DNA from: JAVVHH01 sp965199585 | GTDB lineage: Bacteria > Pseudomonadota > Alphaproteobacteria > Acetobacterales > Acetobacteraceae | Assembly (NCBI GenBank): GCA_965199585.1 | Contig: CBDASI010000002.1 | Coordinates: forward strand, 1,426,001 to 1,490,000 | Direction: 5' to 3' | DNA: 64,000 nucleotides | Part shown: piece by piece, positions 1 to 9,873 of the stretch | Layout: every line of letters starts with the position of its first letter | Numbering within the stretch: position 1 is the first letter of the stretch | Made by a program: the position numbers and the translations under genes | The notes under the pieces: generated by a model | Seen by the model: only the letters and a program-made list of their open reading frames with translations | Told to the model about the DNA's origin: nothing | The model's database searches: none

Positions 1-989
1 GCGCGTTCCAGCGTGCCGTCAGCGAGGATCACGTCAACGTCGTCATCGCCAGCTACATCAGCGAAGTGGTGCTGGCGCTCGAGCCCTGGGCGGGCCGGCT
101 CAAGACCGTGATGATCACGCCGGGTGCGGCGTCCGACGTCATCACCGCCAACATCAAGAAAGACTACGACCACCTGAAATACACGTTCCAGGGCTACCTG
201 ACCTCGACGTCGCTCTCCGGCCTGGTTTGCGATGCCGGCAAGACCATGATGGTGGACGGCCTGCACGCCAAGACGGCCGTCATCATGAGCGAGGACGCTG
301 CCTGGACCACGCCGCTCGACGCCGGCTACGAGGCCTGCCTGCCCAAGATCGGCATCAAGGTGCTCGACCACATCCGTTTCTCGCCCGATACCACCGACTT
401 CACGCCGATCTACAACAAGATCGAGTCGAGCAAGCCGGACATCATCGTTACCGGCATCAGCCACGTGGGCGTGCAGCCGACGGTGCAGTGGAAGAATCAG
501 CAAGTGCCGATGCCGATGTTCGGCATCTCGTCGCAGGCGACCAACGCCACCTTCTGGAACGACACCAACGGCGCGGCGTCCGGCGTCCTGTTCCAGTCCA
601 TCTCCGGACCCGGCGTCGCCATCACGCCCAAGACCATCCCGTTCGTCGACGCTTACACCAAGCGCTTCGGCGCCCCGCCCTCCTACGCCGGCTACACCGC
701 TTACGATCAGGTGTTCTACCTGACGGAGGCGATCCAGCGCGCCGGGTCGGACGATCAGGACAAGCTGGTCGACGCGCTCGAGAAGACCGACTACCAGGGC
801 GTCATCGGCCAGACCAAGTTCACCGGCAAGGACACCAGCAATCCGCACACGCTAGTCACCGGACCCGGCGGGATCGAGGGCCTATTCCTGCAGTGGCAGG
901 ACGGTCAGCAGGTCAATCTGTGGCCGGCAGATCTGTCCAAGGGCAAGGTGCAGTTCCCGAGCTTCGTGAAGATCAACTCGGCTCAATAA
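1..989 (+). CDS. ABC transporter substrate-binding protein, branched-chain amino acid (LivK/HAAT) type, 5' truncated
   Basis: Periplasmic binding protein that would deliver a small amphipathic substrate to the permease genes just downstream. The reading frame is open from base 3 to the window edge, so the signal peptide and first lobe are missing. The visible part shows the type-1 periplasmic-binding fold: alternating strands and helices with segments such as KTAVIMSEDAAW and PSYAGYTAYDQVFYLTEAI, the latter typical of the C-terminal lobe of LivK-like proteins. It ends 85 bases before the first permease gene, with a strong hairpin in the gap. The family also binds urea, amides and aromatic acids, so the ligand cannot be named. 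Confidence 0.88.
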   Translation, partial: AFQRAVSEDHVNVVIASYISEVVLALEPWAGRLKTVMITPGAASDVITANIKKDYDHLKYTFQGYLTSTSLSGLVCDAGKTMMVDGLHAKTAVIMSEDAAWTTPLDAGYEACLPKIGIKVLDHIRFSPDTTDFTPIYNKIESSKPDIIVTGISHVGVQPTVQWKNQQVPMPMFGISSQATNATFWNDTNGAASGVLFQSISGPGVAITPKTIPFVDAYTKRFGAPPSYAGYTAYDQVFYLTEAIQRAGSDDQDKLVDALEKTDYQGVIGQTKFTGKDTSNPHTLVTGPGGIEGLFLQWQDGQQVNLWPADLSKGKVQFPSFVKINSAQ

Positions 990-1030
990 ACGCCCGCTAG
1001 AAAACGCCCGCCTAATGAATCGTCCTTGCG

Positions 1031-1052
1031 CCCCTGCCTCGTTCGGCAGGGG
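1031..1052 (+). terminator. Intercistronic GC hairpin between binding protein and permease
   Basis: Bases 1031-1038 (CCCCTGCC) pair perfectly with 1045-1052 (GGCAGGGG) around a six-base loop. No T-run follows, so it is not a classic terminator. Hairpins at this place in binding-protein operons usually stabilise the upstream message and attenuate permease expression. That role is inferred here. Confidence 0.5.
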
Positions 1053-1074
1053 GGTCTGACCCGCGCGAGGCCTC

Positions 1075-1974
1075 ATGGTTCTTCTACAAGTCCTGATCGA
1101 CGGTTTCGCGATCAGTGCCCTTTACGCTCTTGGGGCCACCGGCTTCACGCTGATCTTCGGCGTCTCCGGCGTGCTCAACCTTTCGCATGGCTCCTTGATG
1201 GTGGCCGCCGCGGTGGCGGCCTGGTTTGCCAACGCGCAACTCGGCAGTGGGCCCTATCTCGGCGCGCTGTTCGGCGTCGGCGTCGGCGTCGTCTTGGCGT
1301 TGCTGACCTACGGCGTGGTGGTTCGCCCGATCCAGCGCTCGCGGCTGATCCGCAACGAGGAGCGGGAGATCTTCATCCTAACCGCGACCTTGCTCTGGGG
1401 CATCATGATCCAGGAGCTGATCGCGTATTTCTTCACCGACAGCGCCAAGACCGTGCTGCCGATCGTCGCCGGCGTGGTGCAGGTGGCCGGGGTTCGAACG
1501 CCGACCAATGAGCTGTTCACCGCGGCGATCTGCTGGGTGGCGATTGGTATCCTGTGGCTGCTGGTGAACCGCACCCGCACCGGCAAGGCGGTCATGGCCG
1601 CCTCGATGAACGCCCGCGGCGTCACGCTGCTCGGGATCGAGCTGTCGGGCATCTACCTGATCGTCTGGGTCATCTACGGCGTGTTGGCCGGGATCGCCGG
1701 CGTGCTGCTCGGCATGTTTCTGGGCGTCAGCTCCTATAGCGCGGGGCCGCTGACCGGCAGCGCGTTCTCCATCGTGGTGCTCGGCGGCCTCGGCAGCGTG
1801 TCCGGCTCGCTGATCGCCGCCTACGTGGTCGGCTACATCGAGACGGTCACCGCTTATTTCGACCAGATCTTCGGCACGAATTTCGGCTCGACCTCCTACC
1901 GGTTCATCCCGGCGCTGCTGCTGCTCGTCGTCGTCATGTATGTCCGCCCGCGCGGCATCCTCGGGAGGCGTTGA
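1075..1974 (+). CDS. livH: Branched-chain amino acid ABC transporter permease, LivH type
   Basis: Inner-membrane permease of 299 residues, the usual LivH length, with about eight hydrophobic segments. It carries the LivH features GFTLIFGVSGVLNLSHGSL near the N-terminus and the loop region with TRTGKAVMAASMN and GIELSGIYLIVW that contacts the ATPase. The C-terminus ends in the typical YVRPRGILGRR. It follows the binding-protein gene and overlaps the next permease by one base (stop TGA shares its A with the next ATG), so the two are translationally coupled. The substrate is not determined by the sequence. Confidence 0.9.
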   Translation: MVLLQVLIDGFAISALYALGATGFTLIFGVSGVLNLSHGSLMVAAAVAAWFANAQLGSGPYLGALFGVGVGVVLALLTYGVVVRPIQRSRLIRNEEREIFILTATLLWGIMIQELIAYFFTDSAKTVLPIVAGVVQVAGVRTPTNELFTAAICWVAIGILWLLVNRTRTGKAVMAASMNARGVTLLGIELSGIYLIVWVIYGVLAGIAGVLLGMFLGVSSYSAGPLTGSAFSIVVLGGLGSVSGSLIAAYVVGYIETVTAYFDQIFGTNFGSTSYRFIPALLLLVVVMYVRPRGILGRR

Positions 1975-2887
1975 TGCGCTTCGTTCTCACCGCCGCCCTG
2001 GTCATCGCTTTGTGCGTGCTCGGCGTGCTGCCGCTCTGGGCCTCCGGCTACATCCTCGGCGTGCTGACGGTCGCCTACTACTTCAGCGTGTTCGCCATGG
2101 CGTGGGACCTGCTGTTCGGCTTCGCCAATGAGGTCAATTTCGGGCCGACCTTCCTGATCGGGCTGGGTGCCTACGGCGCGGGCATCCTGAACGGCCATGG
2201 TTTCCCGATCTGGGCCAGCGTCGTGCTGGGCACCCTGATCGCGGTGGCCGGCGGCATCCTGCTGGCGCTGCCGGCGCTTCGCCTGACCGGCCCGTATTTC
2301 GGCCTGACCACGCTGGTCGCCGTGCTGATCCTGCAGAACCTGGTCGTGGTGTTCGCCGGCTTCACCGGCGGCGAGATCGGGCTGATGGTGCCGGACGTCA
2401 TCAGCATCGATGCCGGCACCAACTACTGGATCGGCTACGGCTTCATGCTGATATGCGGGGCGATCCTCTACGCACTGTCCCGCTCGCCGATCGGGCTGAT
2501 CCTGCAGGCCAGCGGTCAGGACGCGGTGCAGGCCGGGGCGCTCGGCTTTAACATCACCAAGCACAAGCTCGCCGCCTTCATCATCAGCGCCTTCTTCTCC
2601 GGCCTCTCCGGCGCGCTGCTGGTGTTCTACATGGGCACCGCCTCGGTCTCGACGCTGATCTCGATCACCGTCGGCGTGCAGATCATCATCGCCGCCGTCA
2701 TCGGCGGGCGCCGCACCATCATCGGCGCCGCGATCGGCACCATCTTCCTCATCGCCATGACCGAGGCGCTGCGCAGCACCGGCGAGTTGGCGACCTTCAT
2801 CGTCTCCGCCCTGGCGCTGGTCGTCGTGCTGGTGGCGCCGAACGGGTTCATGGGCGTGATCACCGGTCGCCGCGGCGAGCGCGCCTG

Positions 2888-2888
<1 letters not shown>
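1974..2888 (+). CDS. livM: Branched-chain amino acid ABC transporter permease, LivM type
   Basis: Second inner-membrane permease, 304 residues from the ATG that overlaps the livH stop codon. A TTG one codon upstream is a poorer start. The protein has the LivM core AMAWDLLFGFANEVNFGPTF and a C-terminal VLVAPNGFMGVI segment. The EAA-like cytoplasmic loop contains SRSPIGLILQASGQDAVQAGALGFN, where the family normally has an arginine/glutamate-rich R-x-I-R-E-N-E stretch. Here it reads LQASGQDA, a noticeable deviation. Its stop TGA shares one base with the ATG of the fused ATPase gene. Confidence 0.9.
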
Positions 2889-4357
<1,469 letters not shown>

Positions 4358-4382
4358 CCGCGGTCCGTCGCTACGTAGCGGG

Positions 4383-5420
4383 ATGAGCTTCGAAACCGAC
4401 CAGCACTCCATCGCCACGACCCTCCGCATCGCGTTGCTTGGCGGGCTGGCGCTGTTGCTCGTCTACCTGCTGTCGGACGTGTTGCTGGTCATCTTCGCCT
4501 CCGTGCTGATGGCCTGCGTGCTGCACGGCGGGGCCACCAAGATCCACCGCTGGACCGGCCTGGGCCGCGGCTGGTCGTTGCTGCTGCTCATCGTCGTGAT
4601 CACGGTCGTGTTCGCCGGCGGCTTTTGGCTACGCGGCCCGGAGATCGTCAATCAGACCGGCCAGATCGCCCAGAGCTTCGTTCAGCAGGGTGAGCGGCTG
4701 AAGGAGTACATCCTGGCCACGAGCTGGGGCACTCAGCTGGCCGACAAGGCCGGCGGCGCGTCCGGCTGGTCGATCCTCGGCAAGCTCGGCAGCTATGTCC
4801 CGGGCTTGGCCAATTCGTTGCTCGGTATCGCCAGTACGCTCGTCATTCTGGTCGTCACCGCGCTGTTCTTCGCCGCCTCTCCTGAACTTTACCGCGATGG
4901 GATGGTCCGCCTGCTGCCGCTGTCGTGGCGGCAGCGGGGCCGGGAAGTGCTGGATGGCATGGGTGAAGCGCTGCAGCTTTGGTTTGTCGGCCAGTTGCTC
5001 GACATGCTCGTGGTCACGATCTTGACCGGCATCGGCCTTTACGCACTGGGTGTGCCGCTGGCCGGCACACTGGCGCTGCTCGCCGGCCTGGCCAACTTCG
5101 TCCCTTATATCGGCGCGCTCGCCGGCTCGATCCCGGCGCTGCTGGTCGCCGCCTCACAGGGGCCGAGCGTGATGGGCTACACTGCGGCATTGATCGCGGG
5201 TGTCCAGCTGCTCGAAGGCAACGTAATCGCACCCTTGATCCAGAAGCGCACCGTAGACCTGCCGCCGGCGCTGACCATCCTGTCGCAGACCGTGCTGGGC
5301 GCGCTGTTCGGCGTCCTGGGCCTCATCCTGGCCACGCCGTTCACCGCGGCGGCCATGATCTTTGTCAAGATGGTCTATGTGGAGTCCACGCTGGAGAAAG
5401 GCGTTACCCGGCCGGAGTAG
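4383..5420 (+). CDS. AI-2E family transporter (PerM-like inner-membrane protein)
   Basis: Integral membrane protein of 345 residues with about seven to eight hydrophobic segments. It shows family marks of the AI-2E/PerM superfamily: FFAASPELYRDGMVRLLP in the central loop, LWFVGQLLDMLVVTILTGIGLY, and NFVPYIGALAGSIPALLVA followed by LEGNVIAPLIQKRTVDLPPALTI. Members export small molecules or act as ion antiporters; the substrate is unknown. The frame extends upstream to 4263, but that would overlap the ATPase, so the ATG at 4383 in front of SFETDQ is chosen. Its last 46 bases overlap the oppositely oriented acyltransferase gene. Confidence 0.85.
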   Translation: MSFETDQHSIATTLRIALLGGLALLLVYLLSDVLLVIFASVLMACVLHGGATKIHRWTGLGRGWSLLLLIVVITVVFAGGFWLRGPEIVNQTGQIAQSFVQQGERLKEYILATSWGTQLADKAGGASGWSILGKLGSYVPGLANSLLGIASTLVILVVTALFFAASPELYRDGMVRLLPLSWRQRGREVLDGMGEALQLWFVGQLLDMLVVTILTGIGLYALGVPLAGTLALLAGLANFVPYIGALAGSIPALLVAASQGPSVMGYTAALIAGVQLLEGNVIAPLIQKRTVDLPPALTILSQTVLGALFGVLGLILATPFTAAAMIFVKMVYVESTLEKGVTRPE

Positions 5421-6322
5421 TTACCCCGGTCCACCGCGCCCCAGGCATATTTGTAACTCTCCTGCCCGCGCAGAAAATGCGCTTCGGTCCGCTCCTCGGC
5501 GATTGCCTGCTCCAGCATCGCGCCGAGCAGCAGTGTGCCGGGGCTGACGAAGCGCTGTGCTGTGTCGTAGCCGCTCAGGTAGAAGTAGATCCGACCCGGT
5601 GACAGCAGCGCCATGATCGCGGCCGCGACCACGCCGCCGACCCGCAACACGTGCAGCCGCATCAACCCGGCCGCCAGCAACCCGGGGGCGCCATCGCGCC
5701 AGAATGCCAGCACCGCCGGGTCGGCCAGCACGCCGGGCTCTCCTTGGGCGGTCCAGCGGTTCTGGTGCAGCTGGATCAACGTGTCGAGCGACTGGTCCAG
5801 CATGTCGGCCGTCGTTGCCTCCACCGTCCAGCCGCCAGCACGATCCGCCCGATTGCGGTTCATCCGCAGCTTGCGCCGGATGCCGGACGGGATGTCCGGC
5901 AGCGTCAACACCGGGCAGGGGCTGCCCGGCGACCATGCCACGCCGGGCAGTTCGAGCAGGCGCGACCAGGGTGGCGCCTCGATCAGCTCGATCTGATCGA
6001 CAGCGTCGCTGGCCAATCGCTCGACCACGGCCGGCAGCAGGGGAGTGAGGTCGCCGAGACCGTCGAGGTAGTCGGTCGTTCCCGCTCCGATGGGCAGCGC
6101 CTTGCGCTCACTGGGCAACACGTAGAGCGGCAGGATCCCCACGATTGCGCCGCCATGACGCTCCAGCGCCACGCGCGGCATCCCGGTGCCGAACACGCGC
6201 CACCATGGCAGCAACCAATGCGGCGACTGGAACGGCGTCGTCTCCGGGCAGCGTGCCCATAGCGCTTGCCACTCCTCCGCCAACGCCATCAACCCGCAAT
6301 CGGTGTCGACGACCTCGATCAA
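5375..6322 (-). CDS. GNAT-fold acyltransferase of the CelD/BcsL type
   Basis: Cytoplasmic protein of 315 residues in the acetyltransferase family once named for cellulose biosynthesis (CelD/BcsL). The N-terminal part has the characteristic W-x3-W then PFQSPHWLLPWW. The C-terminal half forms the acyltransferase fold with GGVVAAAIMALLSPGRIYFYLSGYD and SPGTLLLGAMLEQAI, ending in FLRGQESYKYAWG. These enzymes acylate amino sugars in surface polysaccharides. It is the last gene of the minus-strand glycoconjugate cluster and overlaps the preceding GT4 gene by four bases. N-acylation of the sugar freed by the PIG-L protein is a plausible role, by inference. Confidence 0.8.
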   Translation of the reverse strand: MIEVVDTDCGLMALAEEWQALWARCPETTPFQSPHWLLPWWRVFGTGMPRVALERHGGAIVGILPLYVLPSERKALPIGAGTTDYLDGLGDLTPLLPAVVERLASDAVDQIELIEAPPWSRLLELPGVAWSPGSPCPVLTLPDIPSGIRRKLRMNRNRADRAGGWTVEATTADMLDQSLDTLIQLHQNRWTAQGEPGVLADPAVLAFWRDGAPGLLAAGLMRLHVLRVGGVVAAAIMALLSPGRIYFYLSGYDTAQRFVSPGTLLLGAMLEQAIAEERTEAHFLRGQESYKYAWGAVDRGNYSGRVTPFSSVDST

Positions 6323-7383
6323 GCCGCCCGCATCTGCGACCGTGCCGTCAGTTCGGCGTAGCGCGCTAGATACGCCCCGGTCATCCGCTCCAGCGAGAAC
6401 CGCTCCTGCGCTACCCGGCGGCAGGTCTCCGGCGCGATGGTGCGTATCCGTCCCAGCGCCTCGACCATCCCGTCCACGCCGTCCACCACGAAGCCAGTGC
6501 GCCCGTCCTCGACCACTTCAGGCAACGCTCCGCTGCGGAACGCGATCACCGGCGTGCCGCAACTGGCGGCCTCCATCGCCACCAGCGAACTCGTCTCGGC
6601 CACCAGGCTTGGGATCAACAGGCACGACGCCCCGGCGAGCAACCGCCGCTTCCGCTCGAATGCGAGTGGCCCCAGATAACGCCAATGGTCGCCCAACAGC
6701 GGCTTTACCTCGGCCTCGAAGTAGTCCTGATGTGCCTGATACGGGAACACCTCGCCGCCGATCAGCAGCGTCATTCCGGATGCCCGCGCCGCCTGCAACG
6801 CCAGATGCACCCCTTTCTCCGGACACACCCGCGCCAGCATCAGCGCATACTCGCGCTTGCGCACCCGCGCTTGCCCCAACCGATCCACCGGCACCCCGTT
6901 CGGAATCGGCGGCAGCAGGTTCGGCCCGGGCTTGACGAATGACGCTTCGGTCGCCGAAACGCAGTTTAGCCAGGTGTCGGGCCGCGCCGTGTCGAACGCG
7001 TCAGCCGGATACCAATCCGGCGGCAGATGCAGCGTCGCCAGCATCGCCGGGCCGGGCGGCACCGCGTATTCGTGAAAATCCAGCCCGTGCATATGCACCA
7101 GGTCGACCTCGTTCTCCGCCAGCACCCGCTCGATCGCGGTCTGCACACGCTGACGCTGCAACTCCGTCGTCGTCGCTTCAATCGCCTGACCCGGCGGTGG
7201 TGCGGCGAACGTCACCAGCTCGCCCGCGCTGCGCGACCCTTCCATCGCTACCACGATCGAGCGATGCCCGGCCGCCACCAGCGCCGCGTCGATCGCCGTC
7301 AGCACCTGTTCCGAGCCGCCAACCGCGTCCGGCCCGACCGGCGCCAGCTTGTAGGCGACGCTCGCGATGGTCAGGCGCTGCAT
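6319..7383 (-). CDS. Glycosyltransferase family 4 (GT-B fold)
   Basis: Retaining glycosyltransferase of 354 residues. The N-terminal Rossmann domain begins with ASVAYKLAPVGPDAVGGSEQVL, typical of GT4 enzymes that bind acceptor through a GGxE-like loop. The C-terminal domain carries the donor site with LMLARVCPEKGVHLALQAA, a lysine/arginine pair around RKRRLL and the E-x7-E motif region AMEAASCGTPVIAFRSGALPEVV. It probably transfers a hexose or amino sugar from a nucleotide donor. It overlaps the PIG-L gene by 13 bases and the acyltransferase gene by four. The GT4/PIG-L/GNAT order resembles that of low-molecular-weight thiol pathways, but no cysteine ligase is present. Confidence 0.88.
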   Translation of the reverse strand: MQRLTIASVAYKLAPVGPDAVGGSEQVLTAIDAALVAAGHRSIVVAMEGSRSAGELVTFAAPPPGQAIEATTTELQRQRVQTAIERVLAENEVDLVHMHGLDFHEYAVPPGPAMLATLHLPPDWYPADAFDTARPDTWLNCVSATEASFVKPGPNLLPPIPNGVPVDRLGQARVRKREYALMLARVCPEKGVHLALQAARASGMTLLIGGEVFPYQAHQDYFEAEVKPLLGDHWRYLGPLAFERKRRLLAGASCLLIPSLVAETSSLVAMEAASCGTPVIAFRSGALPEVVEDGRTGFVVDGVDGMVEALGRIRTIAPETCRRVAQERFSLERMTGAYLARYAELTARSQMRAA

Positions 7384-8171
7384 GGGGATTGACTCTGCCT
7401 AACCTGTTCGCGCCACGCCTGGCCGTTCATCCAGCCCCAGGCTTCATAGAGCAGCCGGCCCGGATGCGGCGGCTGCGCGAAATCGTAGCGCGGCGCTCGC
7501 CGGAACCGCTCGACGCTCGGGTCGAAGTGGCTGAGGATCTCCCGCTGCGTTCGAAAGCACGCCAACATCGCCTGTTTGCGCGCGAGATCGTCGCTTTGCA
7601 GATGAATCACCGTGGCCTCCGGGCTGGTCGTCAGCGGCGGATCATAACCAGCAATGTGGCCGGGATGCGTCAGGAACTCACCTGTTCGAAGCGCCCCGTT
7701 GCGATCGGCATGATAGCCGGCAAACTCGAAGACTTCTGCGCCGGTGCGCTGCACTGCCGCCGCCACCGCATCGTGGTCCGGATGACCGCCTTCGTAGCAA
7801 TGCGTCAGCACGGTCCGGACGTCATGCGCCGCAAAGACCTGGTGCAGCCGGGTAGTAATGTCGGGGATCGCCGCGGTCGCCAACTGATCGGAGATGCCGA
7901 GCGTCATCCGTGCGATCCGGCCACCGGGCACCAGCGCCAGCGCGGCATCGAGTTCCGTCGACCGCGCCGCCGCGTAGGCCGCCGGGCCGTCGAAACCCTC
8001 GCGGGCGGCGTCGCCCAGAGAAAGCGGCGCGCCGTCCGTGACGTGGATCAGGAGCAAGCGGCGGAATAGATGCAGGCTGCCGCCGAGGGCCAGCGTCTCG
8101 TCGTCCGGATGCGCAACGACGAGCGCCACCGGTTCCTCGATCGGCCGCCGCTCGAGCAGCGCGGCCAGCAT
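7371..8171 (-). CDS. PIG-L family deacetylase (LmbE-like)
   Basis: Zinc-dependent amidase of 266 residues that removes acetyl from N-acetylglucosaminyl compounds. The zinc-binding motif AHPDDE lies at residues 20-25 and the second metal ligand region is HCYEGGHPDHDAVAAAV. The open frame runs further upstream, but that stretch lies inside the preceding gene and has no family similarity. The ATG just before LAALLERR, five bases after the upstream stop, is therefore taken as the start. Deacetylation would prepare an amine for the acyltransferase encoded two genes on. Family relatives include MshB and BshB. Confidence 0.88.
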   Translation of the reverse strand: MLAALLERRPIEEPVALVVAHPDDETLALGGSLHLFRRLLLIHVTDGAPLSLGDAAREGFDGPAAYAAARSTELDAALALVPGGRIARMTLGISDQLATAAIPDITTRLHQVFAAHDVRTVLTHCYEGGHPDHDAVAAAVQRTGAEVFEFAGYHADRNGALRTGEFLTHPGHIAGYDPPLTTSPEATVIHLQSDDLARKQAMLACFRTQREILSHFDPSVERFRRAPRYDFAQPPHPGRLLYEAWGWMNGQAWREQVRQSQSPCSA

Positions 8172-8176
8172 CGCCG

Positions 8177-9109
8177 TTAGCTGACTTGCGCGAGTTGGGG
8201 CGAGATTGGCTCGGCCTGGCCCGGCGCGTAACGGCGGATCATCTGGCCGCAGAATTCCGCGAACCGCTCCGGGTGCTTCGGCACCGCCGTGTAATGCGCC
8301 CACTGACCCTCGTGCTCCGGGGTGAAGCAGAAGGTGGCGGTGACCTTGAACCTCTCCAGCGCCTTCATCTGCCGGTCGAACCAACGTTCGCAATCCGGCC
8401 GAAACCAATCCGCCCAGGACAACCCGGTGCGTAGATACGTGACACCGAGGTCTTCCAGCACCTTGACCGCGTCATCCAGGCGATGGTCCTCGTAGTGGAA
8501 CCACTGACAGATGCCGATCTCAGGGGTGAATTCGTGGAAACGCTTGGCGGCCAGTTTTGGGCGGCCGTTCTCGTCCAGCAGGCCCATGTGGAAATGTCGG
8601 TAGTAGGAGCTGCCCTCGGCTTCGCGATGCCGGGTCGTGGCGGGCCAGGCAGCCGGCAGGTCGTAGAGGCTATACCAATGGATGCGTGGCGCCTGGCCAT
8701 GCAGCAACTCGGCCGTACGTTGCAGGCCCCAAGCCTGCACCTCCTCGGCGCCGAAGGTAGAGATGCCGACTTCGGAAACCCAGAGCGGCAGATCGGTCAC
8801 GGCGCGGATGCTGTCCAGCTTGGCGGGCCATTCGTTGATGCCGCCCCAGTGGTTCCAGTCCAGTGGGAAGCCGTGCACGGCCACGGCGTCGAGCTGATCG
8901 AGCCCGCCATGAGATCGCAGCACTTTGATGAAATCAGGATCGATCGGGCTAATGCCGCCAAGCACGCGCGTCAGCCCGGGCGCCTCGGCCGCGATCGCCT
9001 GGCCGGCGAGCGTCGTCATCTGTGAAAACACGGCCCAGCCGGGGTCGTTCTCGAAATCCCAATGGGACTTGTTGTTCGGCTCGTTCCAGATCATCGCCGC
9101 TTCGATCAT
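8177..9109 (-). CDS. Glycoside hydrolase clan A-like protein with circularly permuted barrel
   Basis: Protein of 310 residues related to the beta-xylosidase-like (GH39-like) TIM barrels. The order of parts is unusual. It begins with the strand-4 acid/base motif IWNEPN (E10), then has a putative nucleophile in VSEVG (E113) and strand 8 HWYSLYD at 144-150. Next comes GLLDENGRPKLAAKRF at 177-192, which normally ends such proteins. After that it has the segments that normally start them: VTYLRTGLSWADW at 223-235, VTATFCFTPEHEG at 256-268 and PERFAEFCGQMIRRYAP at 280-296. Joining the C-terminus to the N-terminus recreates the standard order. Its ATG overlaps the methyltransferase stop by four bases, so no N-terminal portion is missing. 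Both catalytic glutamates remain. Confidence 0.75.
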   Translation of the reverse strand: MIEAAMIWNEPNNKSHWDFENDPGWAVFSQMTTLAGQAIAAEAPGLTRVLGGISPIDPDFIKVLRSHGGLDQLDAVAVHGFPLDWNHWGGINEWPAKLDSIRAVTDLPLWVSEVGISTFGAEEVQAWGLQRTAELLHGQAPRIHWYSLYDLPAAWPATTRHREAEGSSYYRHFHMGLLDENGRPKLAAKRFHEFTPEIGICQWFHYEDHRLDDAVKVLEDLGVTYLRTGLSWADWFRPDCERWFDRQMKALERFKVTATFCFTPEHEGQWAHYTAVPKHPERFAEFCGQMIRRYAPGQAEPISPQLAQVS

Positions 9110-9873
9110 CGGGCGGGTCCCTGAGCCGGATACACCGCGCCGTAGCGCCGATCGTGACGCTCGCCGCGCCGGCAGATGAAGATCTCCTCCTCCGGATTGG
9201 CTTCGATGGTGAAACCGGCCGAGCGCAGCATCGCCGCCGAGCAGGCGCGGTTCGGTGCCCACCAGTTGGTATTGTCGTGCGAGTAGCTGTGTTCGATGAA
9301 GTGCATCTTGGGATAGCCGGGCTCGTCGAACGCCGACTTGTCGAAGAACTCGTAGTCCTCCTTGACGTCCATGATGTCGTCGGAGCCACGCTGCATGGAC
9401 TGGAACACCAGCAGATCGCCGGCCACGTGCTCGTGGATCAGGTCGAGCGCCAGCAGCGGATGCCGCAGGTGGTAGAGGACGCCGATGAAGAAGACGAGAT
9501 CGAACTTCTCAGCGAGCGAGCCCACGTCGTAGACGCTCATCTGCCGGAACTCGACGTCCATGCCCTGCACCTCGGCCGCAAACTTGGCTTGCGCGAGATA
9601 GTCCGGGTCGAAATCGATGCCGAGCACGCGGTCCGCCCCGCGCCGCTTCATCTCCATCGAGTAGAACCCGGCATTGCAGCCGATGTCCAACACGGTCCGC
9701 CCGCTCAAATCGTCCGGCAAGCACGTCCTGAACCGCTCCCACTTCACCTGCGGGAAGTCGCCGAGGAAATGGTCCGGCGCCGTCCTGACGCCCTGCAAGT
9801 CGAGGTTGTGGAACCACGGCCCGAGCGACTCTGCCTTGGTCCTGATCCGCTCTTCGGTCCAGTCTGTCGTCAC
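9106..9873 (-). CDS. SAM-dependent methyltransferase, CmoB/DUF1698-like
   Basis: Class I methyltransferase of 255 residues. Motif I is VLDIGCNAGFYS at residues 61-72, followed by VLGIDFDPDYLAQA, and motif IV lies in KFDLVFFIGVLYHLRHPLLAL. The WF-HNLDL and RFRTCLPDDLSGRTVLD segments resemble the tRNA-modifying CmoB family. Its place inside a sugar cluster argues for a small-molecule or glycan O- or carboxymethyl function instead. I recall a named family of such cluster-associated CmoB look-alikes (TIGR04290) but cannot check membership here. It overlaps its neighbours on both sides by four bases, which fits one transcription unit. Confidence 0.85.
   Translation of the reverse strand: MTTDWTEERIRTKAESLGPWFHNLDLQGVRTAPDHFLGDFPQVKWERFRTCLPDDLSGRTVLDIGCNAGFYSMEMKRRGADRVLGIDFDPDYLAQAKFAAEVQGMDVEFRQMSVYDVGSLAEKFDLVFFIGVLYHLRHPLLALDLIHEHVAGDLLVFQSMQRGSDDIMDVKEDYEFFDKSAFDEPGYPKMHFIEHSYSHDNTNWWAPNRACSAAMLRSAGFTIEANPEEEIFICRRGERHDRRYGAVYPAQGPAR

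Noticed and set aside
5375..8171. Mycothiol or bacillithiol pathway
   Set aside because: GT4, PIG-L and acyltransferase genes are in suggestive order, but no MshC or BshC cysteine ligase or inositol-phosphate synthase is nearby. Kept only as an analogy.
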